Source of the DNA: Ruegeria sp. HKCCD7303 | GTDB lineage: Bacteria; Pseudomonadota; Alphaproteobacteria; Rhodobacterales; Rhodobacteraceae | NCBI RefSeq assembly: GCF_013111185.1 | Contig: NZ_WVRE01000003.1 | Span: forward strand, 124,001 to 188,000 | DNA: 64,000 nt | Direction: 5' to 3' | Shown: positions 37,752-45,191 of the stretch, one piece after another | How positions within the stretch are numbered: the first letter of the stretch is position 1 | Layout of the letters: each line of letters opens with the position of its first letter | Made by a program: the position numbers and the translations under genes | The notes under the pieces: model-generated | Told to the model about the DNA's origin: nothing | What the model saw: the letters and a program-made list of their open reading frames with translations, nothing else | Databases searched by the model: none

Positions 37752-39194
37752 CTACATCGTGGTTGGGTCGTAGATCGACGCTGGTAGATCAAAGCCCCAC
37801 AGACGGAAGCGTTCCGAATAGTGGCTGCGCACGCCGGTTGCGGTGAAATGACCGATGATCTTGTTGTCGGGTGTTAGTCCAACGCGTTGAAAACGAAAAA
37901 TTTCCTGCATCGAGATCACATCGCCTTCCATCCCTGTGATCTCGGTGATCGAGGTCATCCGGCGTGAACCGTCCTGTAAGCGGCTGGCCTGCACAATCAG
38001 GTTCACAGCAGATGAGATCTGGCTGCGGACCGCCTTGATCGGCATCTCGATCCCTGCCATGGCAATCATGTTCTCTAGTCGCGAAATACCGTCACGCGCC
38101 GAGTTGGCGTGGATCGTGGTCATCGACCCATCGTGGCCGGTGTTCATGGCCTGCAACATGTCGATCACTTCGGCGCCTCGCGTCTCACCCACGATGATGC
38201 GATCAGGCCGCATACGCAGGGCGTTTTTCAAACAGTCGCGCGGGCTGACTTCGCCTTTGCCTTCCACGTTGGGCGGGCGGCTTTCCATTCGTCCCACATG
38301 GGTCTGCTGCAACTGAAGTTCCGCCGTATCCTCGATGGTCAGGATGCGCTCGGCATCGTCGATAAAACTGGACAATGCGTTCAAAGTGGTTGTTTTACCG
38401 GAACCGGTACCGCCCGAAACGATTATGTTCAGGCGCGTTGATACCGCCGCCTGCAGGTAGGCAGCCATTTCTTCCGTGAAAGCGCCGAAATTGACCAGAT
38501 CGTCAATGCCCAGCTTGTCCTTTTTGAATTTACGGATCGAGACCAGCGATCCATCCACCGCAATTGGCGGGACCATGGCGTTGAAACGCGAGCCGTCGGC
38601 CAGACGGGCGTCAACATAAGGGTTTGATTCATCAACACGACGACCCACAGCGGACACGATCTTGTCGATGATCCGCATCAGGTGTTTTTCATCCTTGAAC
38701 GTGATGTCGCTGAGTTCCAGCTTACCCGCGCGTTCAACAAAAATCTGTTGCGGGCCGTTGACCAGAATATCGTTGACCGTGTCGTCTTGTAGCAGGGTCT
38801 CAAGCGGGCCGAGACCTGTCACCTCATCATACAGTTCTTTGTTCAGTTGAGACCGGTCTTCGCGGTTCAGAACGATGTTCTTGGTTTCCAGAACCTCGCT
38901 GGCAATTGCGCTGATTTCTGCGCGCAATTCGGCTTCGCCCGCGTTTTCCAAAGCCGCAAGGTTCAGGTTTTCCAACAATTCCTTGTGCAGCTCGATCTTG
39001 ATTTCGCCCAGTCGTTCCTTTCGCTTGCGATCACGATCGGATCCAACGACCTCGCCGGGCTTCTTTTTTTGGGGTTTGCGTGCAACCGCTGTCGTTGTGG
39101 CAGCGGCCTGTGCAACGGGCGCTGCCGGTTCGGTGGCTTGTGCCGGCGCTTTTACCGGCTGTGCAGCGGACGGTTTCTTATATCTTGAAAACAC
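37752..39194 (-). CDS. cpaF: Tad pilus motor ATPase CpaF (TadA)
   Basis: 480-residue type II/IV secretion ATPase. The N-terminal ~70 residues are Ala/Pro/Lys-rich and disordered-looking. Walker A is [19 protein letters not shown] near residue 265. The Asp box is [24 protein letters not shown], Walker B is [14 protein letters not shown], and the His box is [18 protein letters not shown]. It powers Flp pilus assembly and perhaps retraction. Confidence 0.95.
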   Translation of the reverse strand: MFSRYKKPSAAQPVKAPAQATEPAAPVAQAAATTTAVARKPQKKKPGEVVGSDRDRKRKERLGEIKIELHKELLENLNLAALENAGEAELRAEISAIASEVLETKNIVLNREDRSQLNKELYDEVTGLGPLETLLQDDTVNDILVNGPQQIFVERAGKLELSDITFKDEKHLMRIIDKIVSAVGRRVDESNPYVDARLADGSRFNAMVPPIAVDGSLVSIRKFKKDKLGIDDLVNFGAFTEEMAAYLQAAVSTRLNIIVSGGTGSGKTTTLNALSSFIDDAERILTIEDTAELQLQQTHVGRMESRPPNVEGKGEVSPRDCLKNALRMRPDRIIVGETRGAEVIDMLQAMNTGHDGSMTTIHANSARDGISRLENMIAMAGIEMPIKAVRSQISSAVNLIVQASRLQDGSRRMTSITEITGMEGDVISMQEIFRFQRVGLTPDNKIIGHFTATGVRSHYSERFRLWGFDLPASIYDPTTM

Positions 39195-39218
39195 GGCAGG
39201 TACCCCTTTGCAAAGATG

Positions 39219-40457
39219 TTACGCAGCTTCTTCGGCGCTGCCGCTACCAAGGCTGTGAAGCGATTTTGCCAGTTTCGCGATTTCCCGGCGCAACGGGTTC
39301 TTGGCGGCCGAATTTGCCAGTGGCAGACCGTGGTCACCGCTCTGCATGACCGGCTTACCCCCGTCGGGCAATTGCAAGTCGATCGAGATCCCAAGGCTTT
39401 CACCCATACGCTTTACTCGGCTCTTTCCGTTGAGATCAGTAAACTTGGGCGCTCGGTTCAGAGCAAAACGCAGTTTATTGAAGGGCAACTCCTCGGCCTG
39501 TAAGGCGCGCTTCAGGCGCAGCGCGTTCTGCGCAGAGCGCATGTCCAATTCGATCATCGCGAAATACACATGTGCCGCTTGCAAGACCGTTTCAGACCAC
39601 AGAACCAGCGTCTTGGGCATATCGACGATCACATAGTCGAAATGTGTGCGGGCCATGTCGATAACGCGCTGAATATCATCTGGTGTAATCAGATCCAGCG
39701 GCACCATATCCGATGGTGCCGTCAGAACCTGAAGCTTTTCTTCATAAGTTTGAAGCGCTTGCGAGAAAACCTCGTTATCCATCGATTCGGTATCTGACAA
39801 CATTTCAAAAACCGTTTCGCGCCGCGGCAGGTCCAGATAGGTGGAAACCGTACCGTATTGAAGATCCAGATCGATCAGGCAGACCGAAGGGGCATCTTTT
39901 TCCGACGCACAGGCCAACTCCCAAGCCAGGTTGACGGCCATTGTGGTCGCACCCACACCGCCAGCCAGCCCTTGTACAACGAACAAAGCCCCTTCCTTTG
40001 CCTCACCGCTTGTCAAAGGAACGGCGGCGGCCTGAGCCACTGCGACAGGATCGGGCTGCTTCATGCGCTCGATCGCTTCTTGCAGTTCGCCTTCCGGAAG
40101 AGGGTAGGGGACGAATTCGTCTGCGCCTTTGCGCAATAGCTGATGCAGTGAGGCTGGTGTGACGTCTTCAGCGATCAGGACAACTTTGATTTTCTTTTCT
40201 TTGGCCTGGGTGATGATCTCACCCATCAAAGAAAGGTTGTCTTCGTCCTCTCCATCAATTGCCAACGCCACAAATTCAAGAGATTCAGCTTCTGGCTGGC
40301 TGAAAAAGGCCAGCGCCTCGGCAAAGCCCAGATCTCCCCAGCGTTCACCCAGAATGGCCTCCATGTCTTCGATCAAAAGATCGAAATTTTGGACATCCCG
40401 GCTGATGGTGCAGGCCAAAATTGCTGTATTGTCATCTTGCGGCGTCGCGCTGGTCAT
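39219..40457 (-). CDS. cpaE: Tad localisation factor CpaE (TadZ), atypical Walker A
   Basis: 412 residues from ATG 40457, with a gagga site 8 bases upstream. The N-terminal ~140 residues look like an atypical receiver domain. The C-terminal part is a ParA/MinD-like ATPase whose P-loop reads GLAGGVGATTMAVNLAWELA. The usual Lys of GKT is replaced by Ala, a known peculiarity of the TadZ/CpaE family. Further ParA motifs are VCLIDLDLQYGTVSTYLDL and DYVIVDMPKT. It places the Tad machine in the cell. Confidence 0.93.
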   Translation of the reverse strand: MTSATPQDDNTAILACTISRDVQNFDLLIEDMEAILGERWGDLGFAEALAFFSQPEAESLEFVALAIDGEDEDNLSLMGEIITQAKEKKIKVVLIAEDVTPASLHQLLRKGADEFVPYPLPEGELQEAIERMKQPDPVAVAQAAAVPLTSGEAKEGALFVVQGLAGGVGATTMAVNLAWELACASEKDAPSVCLIDLDLQYGTVSTYLDLPRRETVFEMLSDTESMDNEVFSQALQTYEEKLQVLTAPSDMVPLDLITPDDIQRVIDMARTHFDYVIVDMPKTLVLWSETVLQAAHVYFAMIELDMRSAQNALRLKRALQAEELPFNKLRFALNRAPKFTDLNGKSRVKRMGESLGISIDLQLPDGGKPVMQSGDHGLPLANSAAKNPLRREIAKLAKSLHSLGSGSAEEAA

Positions 40458-40588
40458 AAACACTATCCTCGTCGTGAGGGCTCAGCATGTCATATGAACG
40501 AAATCCGCCAGATTGATGTGCTGTCGCCCCAATACGGTCAAATTTGGCCGCAGGTCACCCTATTGTTCACAATGTTGCTTTGAAGTTG

Positions 40589-40602
40589 GGCAAGAATTGG
40601 GC
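40589..40602. promoter_or_regulatory. Tad-locus 14-base motif, cpaE copy
   Basis: GGCAAGAATTGGGC on the plus strand, 132-145 bases upstream of cpaE. With the preceding TTG it forms two TTGGGC half-sites 11 bases apart. Close copies precede flp1 and flp2. Confidence 0.45.
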
Positions 40603-40656
40603 GCAAAAGAACCAATTGTAGGGAAATGGGCGACGATGCCGCCCATTTCGGATGTA

Positions 40657-41283
40657 TTATCCATCATCGCCTTCTGACGCGGTCACTTCTTGGACCGTGC
40701 TCTTGAATGTCGCACTTTCCACATATTCCCGGTAGATCACATTTGCGTATTTGCCGTCCAGAAGCTGCCGGTTGCCGTCAACAAAGCCTGAAACCTCGGT
40801 CACAGTCCGGCGGTTCCGGCGGTCGCGCTGCTGTGTGGCAATCAAAGGCTGCGATTTGCCAAAGGACACAACTGCTTCAAGTCGCGAACGCGAGATTCCT
40901 TGGCGCTCAAGGAAGGCCACAACCGACTGGGCACGGCGCAAGCCGAGGCTTTTGTTGTAGCTGGTCGAACCCACAGCGTCGGTATGGCCGTATACCCGGA
41001 AGCGCGCTTCAGGGAACTGTTTGATCCAGTCTGCTTGCTGCAACAGGATTCGCTGTGCCGACGCGTCCAACTGTGAACTGTTAAAGGCAAAGTTCACCTG
41101 GCTTGGTACATCCGCCGCAAAGCGTTGGCCGAGGATCTGAGCGTAAGTCAGTTCACCGTTTTGTACCTGAATGTTGTTCAACGTTGCGTTGCCGAAAGTT
41201 CCAGCATCGATCTCGTATCCGGCCTCGCGCGTACATGCGGCGACTGCGACCGTAAGACCCAATGTGATGATCCACTTTTGCAT
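40657..41283 (-). CDS. OmpA-family lipoprotein in the CpaD position
   Basis: 208 residues from ATG 41283, with a strong ggagga site. A lipobox (TVAVAAC, Cys about 17) is followed by an OmpA-like peptidoglycan-binding domain at about 65-165 (VNFAFNSSQLDASAQRIL...RVYGHTDAVGSTSYNKSLGLRRAQSVV) and a C-terminal tail of about 45 residues (QLLDGKYANVIYREYVES). In Caulobacter-type loci a CpaD lipoprotein sits between cpaC and cpaE, and here this protein does. It may anchor the secretin to the cell wall. That role is inference. Confidence 0.85.
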   Translation of the reverse strand: MQKWIITLGLTVAVAACTREAGYEIDAGTFGNATLNNIQVQNGELTYAQILGQRFAADVPSQVNFAFNSSQLDASAQRILLQQADWIKQFPEARFRVYGHTDAVGSTSYNKSLGLRRAQSVVAFLERQGISRSRLEAVVSFGKSQPLIATQQRDRRNRRTVTEVSGFVDGNRQLLDGKYANVIYREYVESATFKSTVQEVTASEGDDG

Positions 41284-41300
41284 TGGTCCTATCCTCCTGA

Positions 41301-42707
41301 TCAATCTAGGACGTAGCCGTACGAGCTGCCGAAATCTTGTTTGGCAACTTCGGATGCTCCACCGGAACCGGCACGCTGAGTGCGTGCGACCTGCCCATTC
41401 ACGAACAGATCAAATTCGCTGGGCGGCTTGACCCGGTCGGTTGGAAGGGCCAGCGCTTCGCCGCGCGTTGGCGAGACCAGGTGCGCAGTAATGATAACAA
41501 CGAGTTCGCTTTGCTCACGCTGGTAGTTGGCGCTGCGGAACAGGGCCCCAAGAACCGGAACGTCGCCCAGCCATGGAACTTGGTTGCTCAGGTCTGCAAA
41601 ATCATCCTGGATCAATCCCGCTATAGCAAAGCTTTCGCCGTCACGCAGTTCAATCGTCGTAGTTGCCCGGCGCGTGATGAAGCTGGGAACGGGGTCACCG
41701 TTAAGCGTGAAGTCAGAGCTTTGATCAATGCTTGAAACCGCTGTTGCCATTTCAAGGTTGATCAGGTCTCCATCTACGACGCGAGGGATGAAATCGATCT
41801 CGACACCGAACGCTTTGTATTCAATGGTTATGACGCCTTCATCCTGTGGTACTGGAATCGGAACTTCGCCACCGGCCAAAAATGTTGCTTGCTGACCAGA
41901 TAAGGCTGACAAGTTCGGTTCAGCCAAGCTGCGGGCCAGCCCCTTGCTTTCAAGCGCCTCCAGCAACAAGCGAACCTGAGTTGAACCGGCACCAAACCCG
42001 AAAAGGATCGCGCCTGTGTTTGTTTGAATCGCAGGTATGTTGTTGTTGAGGGCATTATTAAGTGAAAGCTGGTTGTTGAGAGTGTTGAAACCACCTGTCA
42101 CATCACTGCCGCCGAAACCCAGTGAAGCGGTCAAGCTCTTGGCAACGGACCGATTCATCTCGGCAAAGCGCACTTTCAACATCACCTGCTGAACGCCACC
42201 AACTGACATGAGGTTCGAGACGCGATCAGGCGCATAGCGTTCGGCTAACTCCAGTGCACGCGACAGTTTGGCCGAGCTGGAAACCGTACCGGACAGCACG
42301 ATGCCATCATTGGCGGTGCGAACTTCAATGGGTTCTTCAGGCAGAATCTGACGCAGACGCTCCTTGAACTCCGAAACATCGGGTGAAACGCGTACGCGGA
42401 CGTTGGCTAACAGGTTGCCGGCCCCGTCAAACAGGGTCAGTGTCGTTAAGCCCGGAGCCTTACCCAGAACATAAATGGTCCGGTCCGACAACGACGAGAT
42501 GTCCGCAATGCCTGCGTTGGCAATGCTGAGTTCAGCAAACGGTTGCTCGCTTTCAACGACGATTGCGCGGTTCATAGGGACATCCAGTGTTTCCACCGTA
42601 CCCTTTTTCACCACGCGCAAAGTTTCAGCCCAGGCGGCGTCGCCAACCGGACTAATAACAAGCGACAACCCCAGCAGGGTTGCGCTGATCCAGGAACGTA
42701 TTGTCAT
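41301..42707 (-). CDS. cpaC: Tad outer-membrane secretin CpaC (RcpA)
   Basis: 468 residues from ATG 42707. A signal peptide (WISATLLGLSLVISPVGDAAWA) is followed by an N-terminal domain with TLRVVKKGTVETLDVP and a BON-like domain (EFKERLRQILPEEPIEVRTANDGIVLSGTV). The secretin domain has VGGVQQVMLKVRFAEMNR and, near the C-terminus, IQDDFADLSNQVPWLGDVPVLGALFRS. It forms the outer-membrane channel for the pilus. Confidence 0.95.
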   Translation of the reverse strand: MTIRSWISATLLGLSLVISPVGDAAWAETLRVVKKGTVETLDVPMNRAIVVESEQPFAELSIANAGIADISSLSDRTIYVLGKAPGLTTLTLFDGAGNLLANVRVRVSPDVSEFKERLRQILPEEPIEVRTANDGIVLSGTVSSSAKLSRALELAERYAPDRVSNLMSVGGVQQVMLKVRFAEMNRSVAKSLTASLGFGGSDVTGGFNTLNNQLSLNNALNNNIPAIQTNTGAILFGFGAGSTQVRLLLEALESKGLARSLAEPNLSALSGQQATFLAGGEVPIPVPQDEGVITIEYKAFGVEIDFIPRVVDGDLINLEMATAVSSIDQSSDFTLNGDPVPSFITRRATTTIELRDGESFAIAGLIQDDFADLSNQVPWLGDVPVLGALFRSANYQREQSELVVIITAHLVSPTRGEALALPTDRVKPPSEFDLFVNGQVARTQRAGSGGASEVAKQDFGSSYGYVLD

Positions 42708-42844
42708 GTGACCTGCCTCTCCGATCACGCCTCGTTTTTTGGGTCTTATGCCCTATACCAAAGCAGACTGCGCGAATTCCAAATTTATTGCAATAATCAA
42801 TGGTTTCCGGAATGTTCCTTATGTGGAGAATTGGCAACAACCAC

Positions 42845-42875
42845 AAAAAAAGAGCCGCACCCTAGGCGCGGCTCT
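42845..42875 (-). terminator. Rho-independent terminator after cpaB
   Basis: On the minus strand an 8-bp stem (42851-42858 with 42868-42875) runs into a T tract (As at 42845-42850). It lies between cpaB and cpaC, 26 bases past the cpaB stop. Confidence 0.8.
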
Positions 42876-42900
42876 GATCTTGTAAGGTTCTGAATTAGCG

Positions 42901-43782
42901 TCAATTTGTGCAAGGGATAGGCACGTTGACAATCTCGCCGCCGCGTCTGATGCGGGTCGTGCAAACTTCTTCTACTTTCTGTTCCGGTTCCGGTGCTGCA
43001 GCTTGAATGCCAAGCAGCTTGCGCTGGTCAACTTCAATCGTAGATGCGACAGATTCATCTGCTACACCAACCAGTGCCAGTGACAGTCGGCCGGAATTTT
43101 GAGCTTGTGCCAGAGCGGCGACCTGTTGCGGAGTTACCGCAACTGTGACGGTCCGTGCGATCGTTGTGTTGGTGACGTCGGACCCCGCTGTTTGGTCAAC
43201 GGCGATCAATTGTACATTGGTTTCGATCAGGCGGGTAATGCCCCCGTTGCCAGTGCCTTCAAGAGTGCCGCTGGAGCCTGTCCAGTAGATGTCCACATTA
43301 TCACCAGGGCGCAAAAAGCCTGAAACGCCCGACGCAACATCAACACTGATTGCAAAGGCGCGCATCCCTTTTTCAAGACGCGAGGTCAGGCCAGCTTTTT
43401 CACCAGGCTCGGTAATCTTGACGCCCATGATCGCTTCGTCTTTTTCCATCGTTCTCAGAACAAAACGTTCTGTAGGACCGTTTTCAGGGAACAGAGCTGT
43501 GAGTTCAGTGAAGGTGCCTTCCGGAATCGCGTTTTCCGGCCAGTCCACAGCGCGGATGTCTTCCTGCGTTAGACGCTCGCCGTACTTAAGTGCGCGATTC
43601 GACACATATACTGTTACCGTAGGAATTACCTCGACCTGTGCGTTGGCCAGAGCCTCTTCTGCGGCAAGCCTTTGACGGGCCAGCTCGTTTTGGTAAGCCG
43701 AGATATAGTTGCGCGCCATATAGACTGCGCCTCCGGCCAGAGCTACGCCGACAATTAGGACAAGTCCGAATACCGCTCGCAT
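42901..43782 (-). CDS. cpaB: Tad assembly protein CpaB (RcpC)
   Basis: 293 residues. An N-terminal membrane anchor (VFGLVLIVGVALAGGAVYMARNYI) is followed by an SAF domain at about 55-120 (VYVSNRALKYGERLTQEDIRAVDWPENAIP) and the RcpC/CpaB domain (GMRAFAISVDVASGVSGFLRPGDNVDIYWT). A C-terminal Cys pair (VCTTRIRRG...IPCTN) may form a disulfide. It acts in the periplasm with the secretin. Confidence 0.94.
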   Translation of the reverse strand: MRAVFGLVLIVGVALAGGAVYMARNYISAYQNELARQRLAAEEALANAQVEVIPTVTVYVSNRALKYGERLTQEDIRAVDWPENAIPEGTFTELTALFPENGPTERFVLRTMEKDEAIMGVKITEPGEKAGLTSRLEKGMRAFAISVDVASGVSGFLRPGDNVDIYWTGSSGTLEGTGNGGITRLIETNVQLIAVDQTAGSDVTNTTIARTVTVAVTPQQVAALAQAQNSGRLSLALVGVADESVASTIEVDQRKLLGIQAAAPEPEQKVEEVCTTRIRRGGEIVNVPIPCTN

Positions 43783-43971
43783 GCGAGTACCTCTTTATTT
43801 AGTTTGGTCGAATACTAAGCTGCCGCAAGGGCGCTTTGAAACAGCCTAATCCTTAAATGCAAATTGTGTCGAAATGTGGGACAAATATGTCTGATTGTCA
43901 GTTTCTCTGCCAAAATCCACACAATTCTGCACATGATCTATCGAGCTTCACCCGACATTTGGGTTTGACGC

Positions 43972-44007
43972 AAAAAACGCCACATCCCAATGGACGTCGC
44001 GTTTTTT
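43972..44007. terminator. Terminator after flp1
   Basis: AAAAAACGC (43972-43980) pairs with GCGTTTTTT (43999-44007) around an 18-base loop. The A and T tracts allow termination in both directions. It lies 51 bases past the flp1 stop. Confidence 0.7.
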
Positions 44008-44058
44008 AATTCGGGGAATTGCTTTGCTCAGGCCGCCAAAAGCACCAAGCTGCGTGAT

Positions 44059-44298
44059 TTAACCGCCGCCACCCGCGGTACCCTCGGTGACGATCCCGCC
44101 AGGAGCGCTGTTTGAGCCGGTGCTGACTACGGCAGCATTCATGGCTTCGTTTGCATTTCCGCCTAAGCTGTCAACGCTGGAACTGATGACGAGGTATGTC
44201 GCACCGGACAGGCCAATGACAACAGCCGTCAGCACTACCCAGTCGACTGTCACCGCGCCCGCTTCTTCCGATTTGAAGCGTTTTAGGAACTTGACCAT
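44059..44298 (-). CDS. flp: Flp pilin 1
   Basis: 79-residue precursor. The basic leader (MVKFLKRFKSEEAG) ends at a Gly, and cleavage before AVTVDWVVLTAVVIGL gives a mature protein of about 65 residues. The usual Flp Glu-Tyr pair at mature positions 5-6 is Asp-Trp here. The rest is a hydrophobic helix and a Ser/Gly-rich tail ending GTAGGGG. It is the first of two pilin genes, each with its own terminator, so it is probably transcribed alone. Substrate of the prepilin peptidase at 33761-34306. Confidence 0.93.
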   Translation of the reverse strand: MVKFLKRFKSEEAGAVTVDWVVLTAVVIGLSGATYLVISSSVDSLGGNANEAMNAAVVSTGSNSAPGGIVTEGTAGGGG

Positions 44299-44318
44299 GT
44301 TCTCTACTCCAATTGATT

Positions 44319-44326
44319 TTAACCAT
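44319..44326 (+). promoter_or_regulatory. CtrA-like half-site
   Basis: TTAACCAT, 21 bases upstream of the flp1 start codon. This matches the CtrA half-site known from Caulobacter, where pilA is under CtrA control. An 8-base match can occur by chance. Confidence 0.3.
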
Positions 44327-44364
44327 ATTGCTGGCAGCTTTTATTCAAAAGATTGCGCGGTAAT

Positions 44365-44378
44365 GGCGGAAATTGGGC
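44365..44378. promoter_or_regulatory. Tad-locus 14-base motif, flp1 copy
   Basis: GGCGGAAATTGGGC on the plus strand, 67-80 bases upstream of flp1. The last nine bases AAATTGGGC continue into AA, giving TTGGGCAA. Confidence 0.45.
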
Positions 44379-44554
44379 AATAATAGGCTTTTTAGGATTG
44401 AACTTGGACAAACGCTGTTTTCGCGCGAGATTAAAGGCGCTTTGGGAACAAAGCCAGGTTGCGCGTGGTGTCGGGTGTTTCCAAGTTCTAACCCAAGACG
44501 TTGCCTGCTTAGTCTTGATGTGAGCATTAAGTTAGTTTGCAGGTCGCCCTGGAC

Positions 44555-44583
44555 AAAAAAGGCCGCGCCAGACTGGCGCGGCC
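44555..44583 (-). terminator. Rho-independent terminator after flp2
   Basis: A perfect 10-bp GC stem (44561-44570 with 44574-44583), a 3-base loop, and a T tract on the minus strand (As at 44555-44560). It lies 25 bases past the flp2 stop. Confidence 0.92.
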
Positions 44584-44607
44584 TCGAAAATTCTCTATGT
44601 CAACAAC

Positions 44608-44838
44608 TTAGTTGCTTGTGCCTTCGGTGGTGATACCGCCCGAAGTGGTGTTGCTGCCGGTGCTCAGTGCCGCGCCGTTCAGCGCTTCGTTCACGCCTGT
44701 TGCCAGGCCAGTGGCGCCGGTTTCGATCTGCTGGTAAGCAACTGCGGCCAGGCCGATGACTGCTGCGGTCAGAACAACCCAGTCAACTGTTACTGCGCCG
44801 TCTTCGTCTTTGCGGAAGTTCTTGATGAACTTGATCAT
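44608..44838 (-). CDS. flp: Flp pilin 2
   Basis: 76-residue precursor, clearly related to flp1. The leader MIKFIKNFRKDEDG is cut before AVTVDWVVLTAAVIGL, followed by a helix and the tail STGSNTTSGGITTEGTSN, which shares the STGSN...GGI.TEGT pattern with flp1. Asp-Trp again replaces the Flp Glu-Tyr pair. The ribosome-binding site is very strong (aggaggga) and the terminator is robust, as expected for a highly expressed major pilin. Confidence 0.94.
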   Translation of the reverse strand: MIKFIKNFRKDEDGAVTVDWVVLTAAVIGLAAVAYQQIETGATGLATGVNEALNGAALSTGSNTTSGGITTEGTSN

Positions 44839-44956
44839 GTTACGTCCCTCCTAAAGGATCTAAATAAGTCTAATGAACCTCGGCGTCTTCCAGAGCTTCC
44901 TCTCTCAGTCCGCTCCCGTCCGTCTCGGTATGCATCTATGTTTGCCTGTGGTGCGT

Positions 44957-44970
44957 GGCAGGAATTGGGC
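44957..44970. promoter_or_regulatory. Tad-locus 14-base motif, flp2 copy
   Basis: GGCAGGAATTGGGC on the plus strand, 119-132 bases upstream of flp2. It differs from the cpaE copy at one position. Confidence 0.45.
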
Positions 44971-45102
44971 CAAACGCAGATTTTTTTTCGTGCAGCTTAA
45001 CTTTTTAGTTAGAAAATGCATAAGAGACTGAAATAAAACGATTAAAAAAATGCAATGGTCAGAACATACCTGTTTGGACGGTGCAAAATTGCGTCAAATG
45101 AG

Positions 45103-45130
45103 GCGAAATTGCCCCATTTCGCTTTGTTTT
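45103..45130 (+). other. Leader hairpin with T tract
   Basis: A perfect 7-bp stem (45103-45109 with 45116-45122) is followed by TTTGTTTT. It has the shape of an intrinsic terminator but lies 60-90 bases before the transglycosylase start, so it could attenuate that gene. Confidence 0.4.
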
Positions 45131-45191
45131 TCTGGCTTTGCGCGAAGATTCGAGGTTCAAATCGCCTAAAAAGAAAACATGAGGCAGGCAA

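Larger units (their letters stand above)
44299..44607. other. flp1 upstream region
   Basis: 309 bases without a convincing gene. From flp1 outward it holds the ribosome-binding site, a CtrA-like TTAACCAT (44319-44326), the 14-base Tad motif (44365-44378), and the flp2 terminator (44555-44583). The short open frames across it show no pilin or other family pattern. Confidence 0.6.
44839..45191. other. Divergent region, flp2 / lytic transglycosylase
   Basis: 353 bases, AT-rich in the middle, with no convincing gene. It holds the flp2 leader, the 14-base Tad motif (44957-44970), and a T-followed hairpin (45103-45130) in the leader of the transglycosylase gene. Both promoters must be here, but I cannot place -35/-10 boxes with confidence. 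Confidence 0.6.

Noticed and set aside
40495..40584. 29-codon plus-strand frame between cpaE and the OmpA gene
   Set aside because: No ribosome-binding site and no conserved pattern. It lies in the presumed cpaE promoter region.
44365..44970. Sigma-54 promoter reading of the GGC...GGGC motifs
   Set aside because: GG and GC are spaced as in -24/-12 elements, but the orientation points away from flp1, flp2 and cpaE, and the TTGC part of the -12 box is absent.
44997..45012. TTAACTTTTTAGTTAG as a full CtrA site
   Set aside because: The spacing is eight bases instead of seven and the second half has a mismatch.
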